NCBI GenBank assembly: GCA_029378245.1
Contig: JARKIF010000020.1
Coordinates: 310,001-374,000, forward strand
DNA: 64,000 nt
Reading direction: 5' to 3'
Origin: Roridomyces roridus
Lineage: Eukaryota; Basidiomycota; Agaricomycetes; Agaricales; Mycenaceae
Positions 1-11,224 of this stretch are shown one piece after another. Both the position numbers and the translations under genes were made by a program. The notes under the pieces are model-generated. The model searched no databases. It was not told the origin of the DNA and worked only from the letters and a program-made list of their open reading frames with translations. How positions within the stretch are numbered: the stretch's first letter is position 1; each line of letters opens with the position of its first letter.

Positions 1-582
1 TTCGAAGATGCTGACTCTGGTTCAACGACTTACCTTTTTTCGTAGTCTAGGTTCTACCGTGGGGCATGGGTCTTCTCATGGGGTCTGCGCTTAGGGCTTA
101 GAGTGCGGAGGGAGGTCCTGGGACGAAGGTGTATTTGACTTGCTTTGTACACTGGGATAATCCCAGGAAACCGGCGTTCGATAAGCGGACCGTGCCGTGT
201 AATCTATCCTATCCTATCCAGCTCCTTATATACCCTCCTCCAGAACTGCGGCGCAGTCAGCTTCGGACTGTAAGGAGAAACCTCGGGAACTGCGCAAACT
301 GCGTAGAAGCATTGGCAAGTTGAAGGTACGCCGAGAAATTCACATCCAACTAGTGAACGGCGGAAATAGTGCCGATCAGGCCGTGATGGCATCATGTGAT
401 TGGCCGAATTGCCGAGCGTCGGGATTTGAAAAGTGCCGAAGAAATGATTCATGAATTAAATGTGCCGTTTCAACCGAATGCTTGCGGTGATGCTGAAGGC
501 TGATGAAATGCATTTTGATTGAATATACATTACAGTGCGCGTGAGAAAGACCCGTGATTCCACTGGTTTCACGATTGTGGCA
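1..582. other. Intergenic, nothing recognised
   Basis: No frame in this stretch shows codon structure, splice-consistent exons or a recognisable motif. The short open frames on either strand are not continuous with anything downstream. Confidence 0.5.
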
Positions 583-885
583 TCACACTATCGCGGGCGA
601 GCACCAGAACTGGAGGCGCTCCAAGGATTTTTTTATCGACGGGAACGGGCGAACTATGGGGATTTCCTCTGACTTGAAGCTTCGAAGGCCGTAGGGAATG
701 AATGTGAATGTCGAGAAAATGTGCGGCCGGGCCAAGTCACGGAAGGCGCGACATGATAGGGAGAAATTTTGGAGGGGGTCGTCGTAGTCGTCGTCGTCGC
801 GGAAACGATATTTGATCTTGTCTTTATGTACGATCTTAAGCACCTTGAACCAAATCTCGCTGGGGAATCGGTCCACAGAGCTCAT
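583..885 (-). pseudogene. F-box protein, 5' fragment (family copy 1)
   Basis: The frame opens with ATG at 885 and reads MSSVDRFPSEIWFKVLK, then NFSLSCRAFRDLARPHIFSTF, the F-box-like start also seen at 22.5 kb and 27.5 kb in this window. It stops right after a conserved FWCSPAI block, where both paralogs continue into an LRR-like region. Beyond the stop no frame resumes the homology, so this is a truncated copy. The paralogs also share sequence just upstream of the ATG (a CCGCCACCATGAGCTC-like context), so the duplicated unit included promoter sequence. F-box proteins normally supply the substrate-binding subunit of SCF ubiquitin ligases; a fragment this short is unlikely to function. Confidence 0.75.
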
Positions 886-918
886 GGTGGCGGGAAGAAA
901 GAGCCGTGACGTGGCCAT

Positions 919-1410
919 GGCCTATGCGACTGATCCGATGCCAAGCACCGCCAACCAATCGCTATCCCGGTCTTCTCCCAATCTTCTCCCATTCAATTTC
1001 GTCGGTGCGCTTTTGCAGCTCGAACCATCGGATTGAAGAGAAGCGAGAGATTGCCAGCCTAAGTTGGTGAGAGTTGGGCAAGAGTTGGGTGAGAGGCTAA
1101 TTTGAAATTTCATTCTCAATTTCTGAGGCTTGTCTGAGGCTGAGTTCTCAATGCTTCCATCGGTAAGGTAAGTAGTAGTGGCACAGATTTACTGAGTTGG
1201 TATTCACGATGAGTGAGAAGAGCCGCGGACTGTTATTGACGCAGACTCGGAATTTAGACAAGCCAGCAGCAGCGGGCCCGAATATCCGAGCGGCGCTCAC
1301 TTGGCCGTGATGCTTCCTCAACAACAGTGCTGCAGACGAAAGAAAAGGGTTGAAATCCGCGGATACAGTACACCCAACATGGCACACACGCCCTGAGAAT
1401 CCAAGTTTCT
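919..1410. other. Intergenic between F-box fragment and PL4 gene
   Basis: No coding signal was found here. It contains the 3' flank of the lyase gene and the 5' flank of the F-box fragment. A run of similar short words (GAGAGTTGGGCAAGAGTTGGGTGAGAGG) occurs near 1068-1094. Confidence 0.5.
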
Positions 1411-4400
1411 TCACTCCTGAATTTCCAAACGAAGAGCGTCGTATTGGATGTACTGTAACAATCATGTTAGACCAGGACAGGGTGTAAATGTAATACTGAG
1501 CACGTACAATTCCAGATACATTCACGGGAAGAGCGATCTGCAGAAACGGTCAGGCTCCTTTGGATTCTGGAATAATTAGGATTCAACGGGTGGAAACCCA
1601 CAATGAAATTGTTATGCCCCGCATTCAACCAAGTCCCAGGAAAGACGAACTTGTTGCTCAGGAGATAACATGAAATCGCTGAGAGTTTTCAATTTTGGGC
1701 AGAGCATGGTTACGAAATGGAGACACACCAGAACGAACACCACAGCTGCCACTCTCTTGCGGAGTGATAGTCCAAACGAAAGGTTCATTCTGCTCGTTGA
1801 TGGATATCGAAATCTACAGGTGCGTTGAGGATTATCAGAGAGGCTCGTTGAGCAGCGGAAGGAAGGAAGATTATCTCACCGGGACGAATGGCCACGCTCC
1901 TTGAACGACCCCAGTATTCCCACTCGACGTCGCGGCCCCGGCAAGCAAAATCGTGAGCGTCGCATTCACTGAGGCCGGTGGCGGGTACGCCAAGTCAAAG
2001 TTGATTTGCCATGCATTCACGTTGGTGGTGACGATCCCCGGACGGGTGAAGGTTCCGCCGTACTGCGACCAGTGGATGTAGTTCTGTGTGAGCGGATTCA
2101 AAGGCAGTCTTGAGCGGGAAGAGTGAGCTACTGACCCAATCTTGCCCGACATCACTTTTTCCGACGGTAAAGTTGACGCCAGTTGGAAATTGGGTAGGAA
2201 AGTCCCATGCACCTGATATATTTCAGCTCGTATTTCCGTCCTAGCACGCTCCCACGCACCCCAGTACGATCGGTCTTTCCATAAACAGTCAGTCATTCAT
2301 GGAGATGACGACTTCAAAAGAACTCACACTCTAAGCAGTATGAGTGGGTGAAAAATGTGGATAGACAAGGGACGCACTAGCAGGATGATTCAAACGCGTA
2401 TAATCCTTCTCCCATCCGTTCCTGAACTCGCCTGCGCTCCGATCTGGAGTTCCGATTCTCCATAGCTCAGTTCCTGTAAATGAATTGAGATGCACCGCAG
2501 CGAAAAAATGAAGCCACCAACCAGCAGAATCCGCCGTCCATGCCACGTCCAACGCCGTCATATTCCCAGCCTCAACAACAACATCATCGAGGGTGAAGTC
2601 ACCGAATATGCCGGTCCTGTGCCTCAAATTCAGAACATGCAATTGAGGTACTTGAAAGACGCACGCGTAGACAGTCAACCGATATGTCCCCACCTTGACT
2701 CTCCCAATTTCGAACACCCCACCCTGCAGTTCGACATCCTCGACCCAGTATTGATATGCATGGATATCCTCTGCGCTGTCCTTCATTCGTCCAATCAGTC
2801 ACAAGGATCGAGCCGGTAAAATGAGCGTGCGTAGCAACGTACCTGTAAATCCACCCCATTCGCACTGAGCGCCACCACAACCTTGCTCGCTCCATCCGGC
2901 AGCGCAACCTTACCTGAAACGCTCCCTCGTCCACTGGTTGGAACGTATCCCACGACCTGCCGACATCGTCACGGTCAGCACCGAACGCAGAGTGAAGTCA
3001 GAAGACGGACGACGCACATTGGGAGCGATCGCGTCGTAGAATTCGGCGTTCCATGTCGGATCGGCGTACTTCTCAGCGTCGGCAAGTAACTCCAGAAGCC
3101 TACACGGATGAAAATCAATTACACGGGCGGAAACTGCGTAGCGAATCCGTACGTCGCGTTTGAGCCGTGGTTGAAGTACAAGAACTGAGGTCCAAACGTC
3201 CTGTCAAACCCAGTGGTAACGTTTGGACTGGCTGCTCCGCCGTGTCTGCAAACTCGATCAGGACAAGACTCGGTACCAAGCAGAACATCGACAGCGACCC
3301 AGTTGAGAGCTTGTTATATATGATACCGTCCACCATCAAATCGAAATGCGAGGGGCCACCGAAGAACGTATCCTAGGTGATTCTTCGGCCAAGATTCGTC
3401 AAAGAACGAGATTGACCCACCTTCTGGTTGATAACCCACCAGGCGCCGAGACTCTCGTTGTTCTGCCCCCCACCAAACAGCCCGCGCGCCTTGTTGGTTT
3501 GGTTATCGGCAAATGAGTACTACAGATTCGGGATCATTACAAAGTCTCAAGAAGAGAAATCCCTGGGTGCGTACTTTGGTCCAGTAATCTCCTTCTTCGA
3601 GGACGTATGGGTCGTTCGGAGTGTTGCCTGCGGAGGTTTCGGTGAGAGTTGAGGCAGAAGATGAGAACCTACCGATATACCATGTCCTGTTGAACCAGCC
3701 GTTCGTCAGTCATCTCCGATCGGACAAGGGCTATCCCCACTCACGCGTCCTGCACCTGAATCTCATTCGCAAGCGCCTCATCCGAAGGATGCGTAGCCTA
3801 TCTCAAGCATCAAGATACCGCACAGGTGAAGGATAAGACGGACACACTCACATATTGTTCAGAATTCGTGACGATATGCGTCCACGGCGCATCGTCTGGA
3901 TTCGGCCGAAACATCGTCCGCACCTCCCCAAGCGCACCCAAAGACTCGACGGTGGCGTTGTAGTAGTTCAGCCGCACGAAACTGTGCAGGCCTGCTTCGC
4001 CGTCGCGCAGGAACCACGACCGCTGGACTCTTTAAGGCTGATTACTCGACGAACGGAGAAGAAAAGCCGAGCGCACAAAGATCCAGCGGCGGTATTATTG
4101 TCCGTGATCACGATCCCAGCGTAGTCCGAGCCTTCGATAATCTGCCGGGAGTTGTTCGCGATGAGCCCGAAGGCGTTCGAAGGCCAGTCGGTGTAGACTT
4201 GTGCGGAGAGCCCAGTGGGAGGGCCTAGAAGCGATGTGTTTCTGAATACGATGTTACGGATGTAGCCGTTTGATGTGAGGAGGCTGTCAAGGTCGAGCTG
4301 GGTGCATAACAAGGGGGCATGGGTGTCACGTACTCGAATGAGAGCTCCGAGTTGCTGAATGTGATCGTCGACGCGGTTTGCGAGACTTGGACTGCATAGG

Positions 4401-4509
4401 CCAGTGAGACCAGGCTGGCGGTGAGAGTGGTGAGGAGGAGGAGAGCCATGGCGACGGCGATGGCGTGATGGAAGTACTTATAACGAAGCAGAAACTGGCG
4501 ATTCGTCAT
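1411..4509 (-). CDS. Secreted rhamnogalacturonan lyase, polysaccharide lyase family 4
   Basis: Predicted to cleave the rhamnogalacturonan I backbone of pectin by beta-elimination outside the cell. The ATG at 4509 begins a protein with a hydrophobic signal segment (about residues 15-39, ending AYA). Minus-strand exons give a PL4 order: an N-terminal beta-sandwich part (NGYIRNIVFRNTSLLG, FLRDGEAGLHSF), a fibronectin-like middle domain (AYQYWVEDVE, VGTYRLTVYACVF), the linker LWRIGTPDRSAGEFRNG, and a C-terminal carbohydrate-binding-like domain. Four C-terminal exons join cleanly at GT-AG introns: VVQGAWPFVP, then EPFVWTITPQESGSCGVRSG, then FPGTWLNAGHNNFI, then YIQYDALRLEIQE and TGA at 1411-1413. 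That ending is characteristic of PL4. There are about ten or more exons and no frame break in the parts checked. PL4 subfamily and catalytic residues were not assigned. Pectin-degrading enzymes are common in litter and wood decayers. Confidence 0.85.
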
Positions 4510-5347
4510 CCATGTCTATGATGAGACAAGATGGGCGATGGTTCTGAGGCTTCGCCGACCCCCGAGTCGTCGGGTGGCAGTGAAGAGCGGTGGATTGGCC
4601 GTGACAAATCGTTCATCGACGATTCAATTGTTCTGGCACTGAAACGGTGGGACGTGCCTGACACGAGAAGGGCGCGCTGGCAGAGCCAGACTCGGACAGA
4701 AGCAGCGGAGCCGGTGGTGGCATCGGAACAACATCGGAAGATCGGACCAAATATTTGGTCCTGGGGTTAACGCGATCACGTGTCGGAGATTATTCGATCC
4801 GCGACCGTCTACTTATTGTAGGCACAGGATAATGCACTATTTTCTCCAGACAATTGTCCTGCCCCTGGTGTTGTTCGGTGCCAAGGCACCCACAAAGCAA
4901 CTTGCGTTCCCGAATCTTCAAGTACTTTCGGATTACCTGCTGGACTGACTAAGTACGAGACATTTCTTGTTTGTATCTCGGACAGTTTGAGTGGGGTACT
5001 TTATGTGCGTGGACTCTTGTATGTAGCCAACAGGGACTGTAGTTATGTAGGATGTATCACTCTATGTTCAATATGCAGTATGCTCTGTGAATCTTTTGGT
5101 GCGTCGGCCATCAATAGATCCACACCGTGCCGAAGGCTCAAGCCTTGCGGCTCCGTTCACATGGGCATCCGACACGTCGATCTCCCTCTTTTTCAGGGTC
5201 GCACGCACGTTACTACATAGAAATCCAGTCCTCAAGTTGAATATTTGTTCTCTACGAATCACGACAGTTCAGTTCTTGTCCGCGCTCTCAGCAGTATGCT
5301 CGACATAACGTGAATGTTTCCCCCTGTATCCGCTGCCCTGGTCCCTT
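4510..5347. other. Intergenic, upstream of the PL4 gene
   Basis: This should hold the lyase promoter on its left side. No convincing TATA box or other binding site could be identified, and the open frames lack protein-like features. Confidence 0.4.
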
Positions 5348-5742
5348 GGGTCCGCCTTTCGGTGGCATTTGACAGATATGGTGTCCGCGAGAAGTCGCAC
5401 GAAGCTCCTATCTCATTGGCCCTCCTCAAACAACCTTGTACTTCGCTCTGAATTTACGTAAGATCGGGCTCGCGGCTGCTAGCTCCGCAGTCTCCGTGGA
5501 AGCAGCATTTTCCTCGGAGTCGGAGTAAATCTTCGGTAGTTTTCAGCCTTTTTCAGCGTTAAACTTTGACTTTCTGGAGAAGCAACGGAGCAGAGGACCT
5601 AGACATCCTCATAGTCCGTTTTTGGGTACGTCTTTCGGTGGTATTTTACGAACTCAACCTCTGAAATACTAGAGAGCGGGTCTCGTCTCATTGGCCTTGC
5701 AACTTCTGCACCTTCAAACAGCCTTGTACTATTGTTTCTTGT
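5348..5742. repeat. Pair of diverged direct repeats, possible hAT relic
   Basis: Two copies of an approximately 100-base sequence lie at about 5348-5450 and 5621-5742. Shared words include CTTTCGGTGG, TCTCATTGGCC, TCAAACA and CCTTGTACT. Just after the first copy, one plus-strand frame reads GLAAASSAVSVEAAFSSESE before a stop, which weakly resembles the C-terminal dimerisation motif of hAT transposases. The hAT reading is a guess; the repeat itself is visible. Confidence 0.45.
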
Positions 5743-5792
5743 CCCTTGAAAGCTTGACCCTGAAATGCAGTGGGACATGTTCGCAGGGATCC

Positions 5793-7115
5793 CACTGTGA
5801 AAAACGGAGCACGCGAATTTCACACTGACTCGCAGTGAACTTCGCATTTCACTCTTTCTTTGGGTGAACCCAAAATTTCACGGCATGGGGTGAAATTTTC
5901 TGTTCGCCCCGTTCTCAGGTGAAATGAAAATCCACCATACCTTCTGAGTGAAATTCACCAAATATTTAAAGTTGGCCAGTATATGTATGTTAATTGAGTC
6001 TGCTACTACAAATCAATTGCTGTGTGTAGTGGGGCGGCGTCAGAGAGCAAGCTACCTAGACGAGGAGGTTGGCGAGGACGGCGAGGACGGCGAGTGGTGG
6101 TGTGGAGCCAATGTGGAGCAGAATGACTTCATTATGATCCGCGTCACACCAGTCACATCGCTCCACCTCTTTGCACTTCACGCCCATCTCCGCGACAATG
6201 CCTTCTCCATTCTCTCCCCCATGACCCGTCCTGACAAGGAAAACACACACCCCACCCTCCCAGTGGCAGGCACCGCAAGGTGTCTGCTCGCTCCCAGTAT
6301 ACGCAAGATGCGAAGGCCACGGTGACGCAACCTCTTTTGCAGAAGAAACGGCAGAAGGCCCTCAAGCAGCTTCAAACGAGGACTCTCTGGAGTCTGACCG
6401 TCAATTGCCCGGGGGACACGGAGCTGGTTCAGGAACTCCGTGGTGAGTGCTTCTATTCTCTTTCAGACCTCACATTCATGTGACGTATCCACAGCTGCTC
6501 TCGCTGCTGCCCGCCGATCCAACTCCGGCACCAACAGCCATGACAACGACGAAGAGGATAGCAACCAAACCGTGTTCCGTGGGTGTGGCCCTCTAGCTCC
6601 TCGTACGTCTACTCACCCTTTCTTTCTCCCGTAATCTCACTGTTGGTCAGTGCACTCTCCCAGCCAGTCACCTTCGCATTTCCTCCATGTACGTCCTTCC
6701 GACCCTTGATGACACATTGATTAACTGTGGTTAAGCTCTCGATCGCCAAGGCTCGTTGCCCGAATTGACCCCCGATGGTTCCGAGGCGGGGGTAGCGCTG
6801 CGTGACCCGGCACCAGTAGCTTTCTTGTACATTCACTTCAATTTGAACAATTTTCACTGTACTTTTGGAGTGAAATTTTAAGTAGTTTGTGCGAGATTTT
6901 CCCTTGTAATCCAGGTGATAGTCCAGTTTAAATCAAGCGAAATTCACCGAAACATCGGGTGAACGAGTGCAGTGAAAACACGTGTTTTGTTAGTGAAAGA
7001 TTTCAACATGAAATTCGCCTTTTTGCGGTGAATTTCACTCAGTTCAAGCGCGAAATTCTCGTCCATTTGGGGTGAAAAAACCCTGTGAATTTCACTACCT
7101 CCGGGGTCCACAGTG
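5793..7115. mobile_element. Candidate non-autonomous DNA element with CACTGTG/CACAGTG ends
   Basis: The segment starts CACTGTGAAAA (5793) and ends CACAGTG (7115), inverted termini of the kind seen in CACTA-like elements. Inside each end, over 150-270 bases, are many copies of GTGAAATT or its complement AATTTCAC in both orientations (for example around 5813, 5898, 5950, 6870, 7050 and 7085). Dense subterminal repeats of this kind are typical transposase-binding regions. The middle is GC-richer, has a small GGCGAGGAC minisatellite near 6070 and intron-like blocks at 6440-6640, perhaps a captured gene piece. No transposase is present. No clear target-site duplication was found, so the exact ends are tentative. 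Confidence 0.5.
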
Positions 7116-7692
7116 CGGAGATCCTCGATTTGATGCCGCTAGCGCTGAGGGACAGTGTGGTTTCTTCTTCATTGGATTGAAAAACTAATTCATGCCCTCG
7201 GCACTGTAATAACTGGCATTCTTTCACCAGTGGTTGTCAGGACTTCATTACTTCTTGTGCCAAATACTTCAAGATACCGCGGCGGAGAAGGGCTTAGACG
7301 GCGAGACAGAAACTACAGTGGGAGCAACAGCCATCGACGGACCAGCTTCTTGGAAATCGAGCGCCTTCCAGCCCAGAAGGCGGTCCATTTATGTTCTCAG
7401 TCACACGACCGTTCCCAGAAATTCAATGCAGATCTTTGGGGCGCCCGGTCTGTGTTCGGTAAAATCAAGGTTGAACTCGAATGCATACCATCAGGAGACT
7501 CCATTCGGCATGAAGAGGCAACACTGGGATACTCGAATGACCCGCCAACTCTCCGTCGCCCAAGCTTCTTCGCCGCTTCTCTCCCAGTGCGGCGGAATGA
7601 GTGGCAGCGTATTCACAGGGCTAAAGATATGGGTTCTTCTTCGCTGGGTGGCCGGCCGAGCAAGTATGAGACGGCATCGCTCGGCATGTATA
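7116..7692. other. Left flank of the MULE insertion, no gene recognised
   Basis: Several overlapping open frames cross this stretch on both strands, but none shows a recognisable domain or consistent splice structure. It may hold remains of a sequence interrupted by the MULE that begins at 7704. Confidence 0.35.
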
Positions 7693-7710
7693 TTGGTGAT
7701 CACTCCTCGA

Positions 7711-7766
7711 ATTCCGCCGACACCCCTATACCCGAATAGGACGGGCACCGCCTCAATGATGGCGGC
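7711..7766 (+). repeat. Left terminal inverted repeat of the MULE
   Basis: It begins ATTCCGCCGAC and contains CCCCTATACCCGAAT. It pairs in reverse complement with 10903-10959 with only scattered mismatches over about 56 bases. Confidence 0.85.
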
Positions 7767-8103
7767 AAGATCGGCTTTGTCCATCTGCCGTTTGTTGGCC
7801 GCTGAGTGTTTGGTCACGGGTCCGCGGAGGTGGCTAACACTCGACGCGCTTGCGCTTTCCTCCCTCCACGCGCCTTTCTCTCGCCACGCTCTCTCTCCGA
7901 ATCTCGCCAAGCGCGCTTTCTCTCGCTGAGCGATCCATCCTCCTTCCCGCCCAGATACTTGTCGCAGCCGGCCTCCACAGCAAGATTCGAGTCGTTGCCG
8001 ATTGTATCTTCACCGACTGAAGCAGGGCACAGCGAGGTGTATGCGCAGGGCAACGGGGCCTACTGGTGCTATCACTATCGTCTACAGTGGCGCCATCCCC
8101 GCC

Positions 8104-10764
8104 ATGGAGAGCTGCCTCGGCTCATTCCAACTCGATCCCACCATCTCGTACCCTCAGGCCGATCCCGTTTCCAGTGCTTCAACGTTTCAAACGGTCTTTC
8201 GCGCCACTCCTGCTGCTGGCTCTTTCCAGGCCGATTCTCTTGACCCTACATTCTCGCTGCGATGGGACAATATCACCAATTTTCACAATTGGCTACGGGA
8301 AGAACAAGAACGAAAATGCATTGAACTACGCCTCGCAAAGACCTTCCCCGAGTCCGATGGAATGCCTCATTATCTGCGGAAATATCGGTATGTATGTGCG
8401 AGGAAGGGAACAGGTGGGGAGAAGAAGTATGAGAAGAAGTACCCCGAGCGCGAACGGAAGCTGCCATCGAAACGGACAGGCTGCGAGTGTACGTTGACAG
8501 TCAAGGAATATCCAGGGACGACGACTTTGCTTGGCGCCTACAAACCTGATCACAACCACGAAATCTTCGAGAAGAACCTTCGCTTCACACACGTGCCCAA
8601 AGAAGTTCGCGAGTATATTGCGGGGCTGCTAAGGCTAGGTGTCAAACCGGAGCGTATAGTACGTGAATTCTTCTTGGCGCCCAATTGAGGACTGACTGCT
8701 CTTTCCAGCTCGAGAACGTGCATCGCGGCGCGTATCGCACGAGGTCCGATTTCGCCGAGGACGACGATGAAGACGCACCACGGATGGCTTCCCATACCGA
8801 CTTTATTCGCTTGGCCGACATACGACGCATCGAAAAGGACATCGAGGCGGAGAACATCCGCTACCACGCTGACGATGGCAGGTCGACGTTAGCCTGGGTA
8901 AAGCGACTCCGGGAAGACGACCAATTGTTGGGATTCAAGTCCAAGGCCGACCCCTCTCCCGATGGCTCAAATCTCGCCTCCGACCTCTTCCTTTTGATGG
9001 TGCAGACGCCGTTCCAGCGCAAGATGTTCCGCCGTTACGGAAACGGGCTTCTCTGCATTGATGCCACGCACAATGTGTCGATGTACGAGAACCTTCTACT
9101 CACGACGCTCGTGGTACGCGATCGCTGGACGCACGGGATCCCTGCCGGGTGGATCCTGGCCTCTAATGGCTGCACCGAGACAATCTATCACTTCCTAAAG
9201 GTCGTCCACGCCGCCTCCCCCTCCGTCAACCCCACCTACTTCATGTCCGACTTTGACGGTGCTCAAATACAAGCGTGTCATCTCGCCGCCGCCGACTGGG
9301 CCAAATTGAACGCCGCCAAGATTGCCGTCATCCTGCTCTGTTGGTGGCACTGTCTTCACTCGTGGCAGCAGCGCTTCGTCATCTCCAAGTACCCGGAGGT
9401 CTGGGAGTTGCTCAAGAAATGGATACGGATGGACGTTCAATCGGAATTCGACGCAGCCTGGGCAAAGATTCAACGGATAGCGCCGAAGGACTTTGTCGAG
9501 TACCTGCGCACCTACTGGATGAAGCCGGAGGTCGTAGCGATGTGGTCTGCCGTACACCGTCGGTCTCGGAGCATCTTCGAGATGTGCGACACCAACATGT
9601 TGGTCGAGGCGTATCATCATGTCCTCAAGTCAAAGTTCTTGGAAGCAAAGCGCAACCGCCGGCTAGATCATCTGCTCTACGTCCTCGTCAATAAAGTATC
9701 GCCGTATTACGAGAGCAAGCAGCAACGCCAAGAGTTCGGTTTTGAAGGGGAGGATTGCGAAGTGAGGAAGAGAAAGGATATCAAAAAACGGGCGCAAGAT
9801 TACACGTTGGCGGACATCGAGCGAGACGGAGAGGATACGTTCCGTGTCCGGTCTAGATCGTGTCCATCGAAGGCGTACGACGTCGACGTCGATGCATATC
9901 ATTGCACGTGTATCGACTTCCCCTTGATCTCATACTGCAAGCATCTCAGCGCTGTCCAACGCCTCTTTCCCGAGAAACGCGATGCTACTGCTCCGACCAC
10001 CCCTTCCCTCCCGACCACACTCGACCTTCCCCCTCAGGACAACGAGGACTTGCCGCCGACCTTGGACGTTGCCTCCGTGCTTCAGAAAGGCCCCGCTCGC
10101 AACCCCGCAATTGTTCTCGCGGAGAGGATGGAAGTCCTTGCGGCTCGCCTTCGCAAGTGCCGACGAAAGGAGCTGGAAAGTCTCCCCGCCCTCCAAGAGG
10201 CGCTGGATGCAATGTACCTCGAGACAGACAGCAGCGGCGTGATGCCTTCGGCAGGCTACGTGGCACCCAACGTGTCCTCGGGATGGAAGGAGACGGAGAA
10301 GGCCATCGTGCCCGGTGTGAAGACGAAGAAGCGCAAGGTGGGCGATCCTGCGTACGGGGCAGGATCAAGCAGCGGGCTTAAGGCGAAGAAAGGTGCAAAG
10401 TCTAGGTGCGTGCGCTGGCTTTGTATTGCGAGTTTGAGCTTATAACATCACCCATAGTCCGCCACCATCTACTGCCAGCTCCAGCGCCGTCACCGCTCCC
10501 AAACCTTCCTCCTCATCGTTCCCCTTCACCTACTCACACCCAGGACCCCCCGCGCTCAGGCTTCCTGCATCACCAGTCGTCTATGCAGCCCCACCAGCAC
10601 CAATCCCTGCCCTGCCACCCTCCCAGCCGTTGCACCCGTATGTTTCCCTCCCTCCCCAGTATATTCCCCTCCCTCCCACCGGCGCTCCGAATCCGGCATA
10701 CCCCTATCCACATTATTACCCACAGCCATACCCATACTATTACCTACCGAATCAGCCCCCTTAA
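8104..10764 (+). CDS. MULE transposase with FAR1-like zinc finger and SWIM finger
   Basis: It should catalyse excision and integration of the surrounding element. Three exons join in frame (8104-8658, 8709-10405, 10458-10764) to about 852 residues. From the N-terminus: a FAR1/WRKY-GCM1-type zinc finger (YVC, TGCECTL, HNH, about residues 70-160); a DDE-type MULE core with first Asp in LLCIDATHN (about 303), second in MSDFDGAQ (366/368), the usual CWWH motif, and Glu in NMLVEAYHH (about 485); a SWIM finger CTCIDFPLISYCKH (about 584); then a Pro/Ser/Tyr-rich tail ending LPNQPP. The start at 8104 is the first ATG giving the full FAR1 region. Every catalytic position is present and no stop interrupts the frame. 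The gene lies within matching inverted repeats, so it probably mobilises its own element. Confidence 0.88.
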
Positions 10765-10902
10765 CTCGCCCTTGGATTTGCCTAATTTTCGTTATATTAT
10801 GTGTATTTATCCCAATTGTATCTGTATCTTTACTTCGGAATCAGCGGCGGGCTTGTCAGGGGGTACGCGGCTACACGGCACATCGAATGTTGGCCGCAGG
10901 GC

Positions 10903-10959
10903 GCCGTCATCACTGAAGGCAGTGTCCGTCCCATTCGGGTATAGGGGCATCGGCGGAAT
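10903..10959 (-). repeat. Right terminal inverted repeat of the MULE
   Basis: This is the reverse complement partner of 7711-7766. It ends CATCGGCGGAAT on the plus strand and lies 11 bases inside the right copy of TTGGTGATCAC. Confidence 0.85.
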
Positions 10960-11181
10960 GTAAGCAAGTCTTGGTGATCACAAGTTAGGTAATCCATCAT
11001 TCTGGACTTGTCCCAAACGCTCATGTCGCCAGCTTACTTTGGCTTAGCCTCCACTTCCCCGTCCTTCGATGCACACGACCGCATGCCCATCGTATCCCAC
11101 CAGCGCCACTAGACCTTGTCTGGTCTGTGTCCGCGGTCCGCGGTCTCCCAGCGATGCCACTGTCTGAAAAAAGTCCGAGTG

Positions 11182-11189
11182 CGTATTTA
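11182..11189 (+). promoter_or_regulatory. Possible TATA-like element
   Basis: CGTATTTA/GTATTTAA lies about 40 bases before the ATG at 11225, a plausible core promoter spacing for a fungal gene. It is a weak motif and is listed only for its position. Confidence 0.25.
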
Positions 11190-11224
11190 ACGCAGTCCTC
11201 TGGCCGCGTATCCCTCAGCTCACA

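Larger units (their letters stand above)
7704..10970 (+). mobile_element. Complete Mutator-like (MULE) DNA transposon
   Basis: A 3,267-base unit is flanked by an exact 11-base direct repeat, TTGGTGATCAC, at 7693-7703 and 10971-10981, fitting the 8-11 bp target duplication of Mutator-like elements. Long inverted repeats lie just inside (7711-7766 and 10903-10959), and an uninterrupted transposase gene fills the interior. The outermost few bases (7704-7710 versus 10960-10970) do not match each other, so the exact tips are uncertain. Intact coding capacity and a perfect flanking repeat suggest a fairly recent insertion. Confidence 0.8.

Noticed and set aside
5440..5530. A hAT transposase gene
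   Set aside because: Only about 20 residues resemble the C-terminal motif and stops surround them; kept only as a possible relic.
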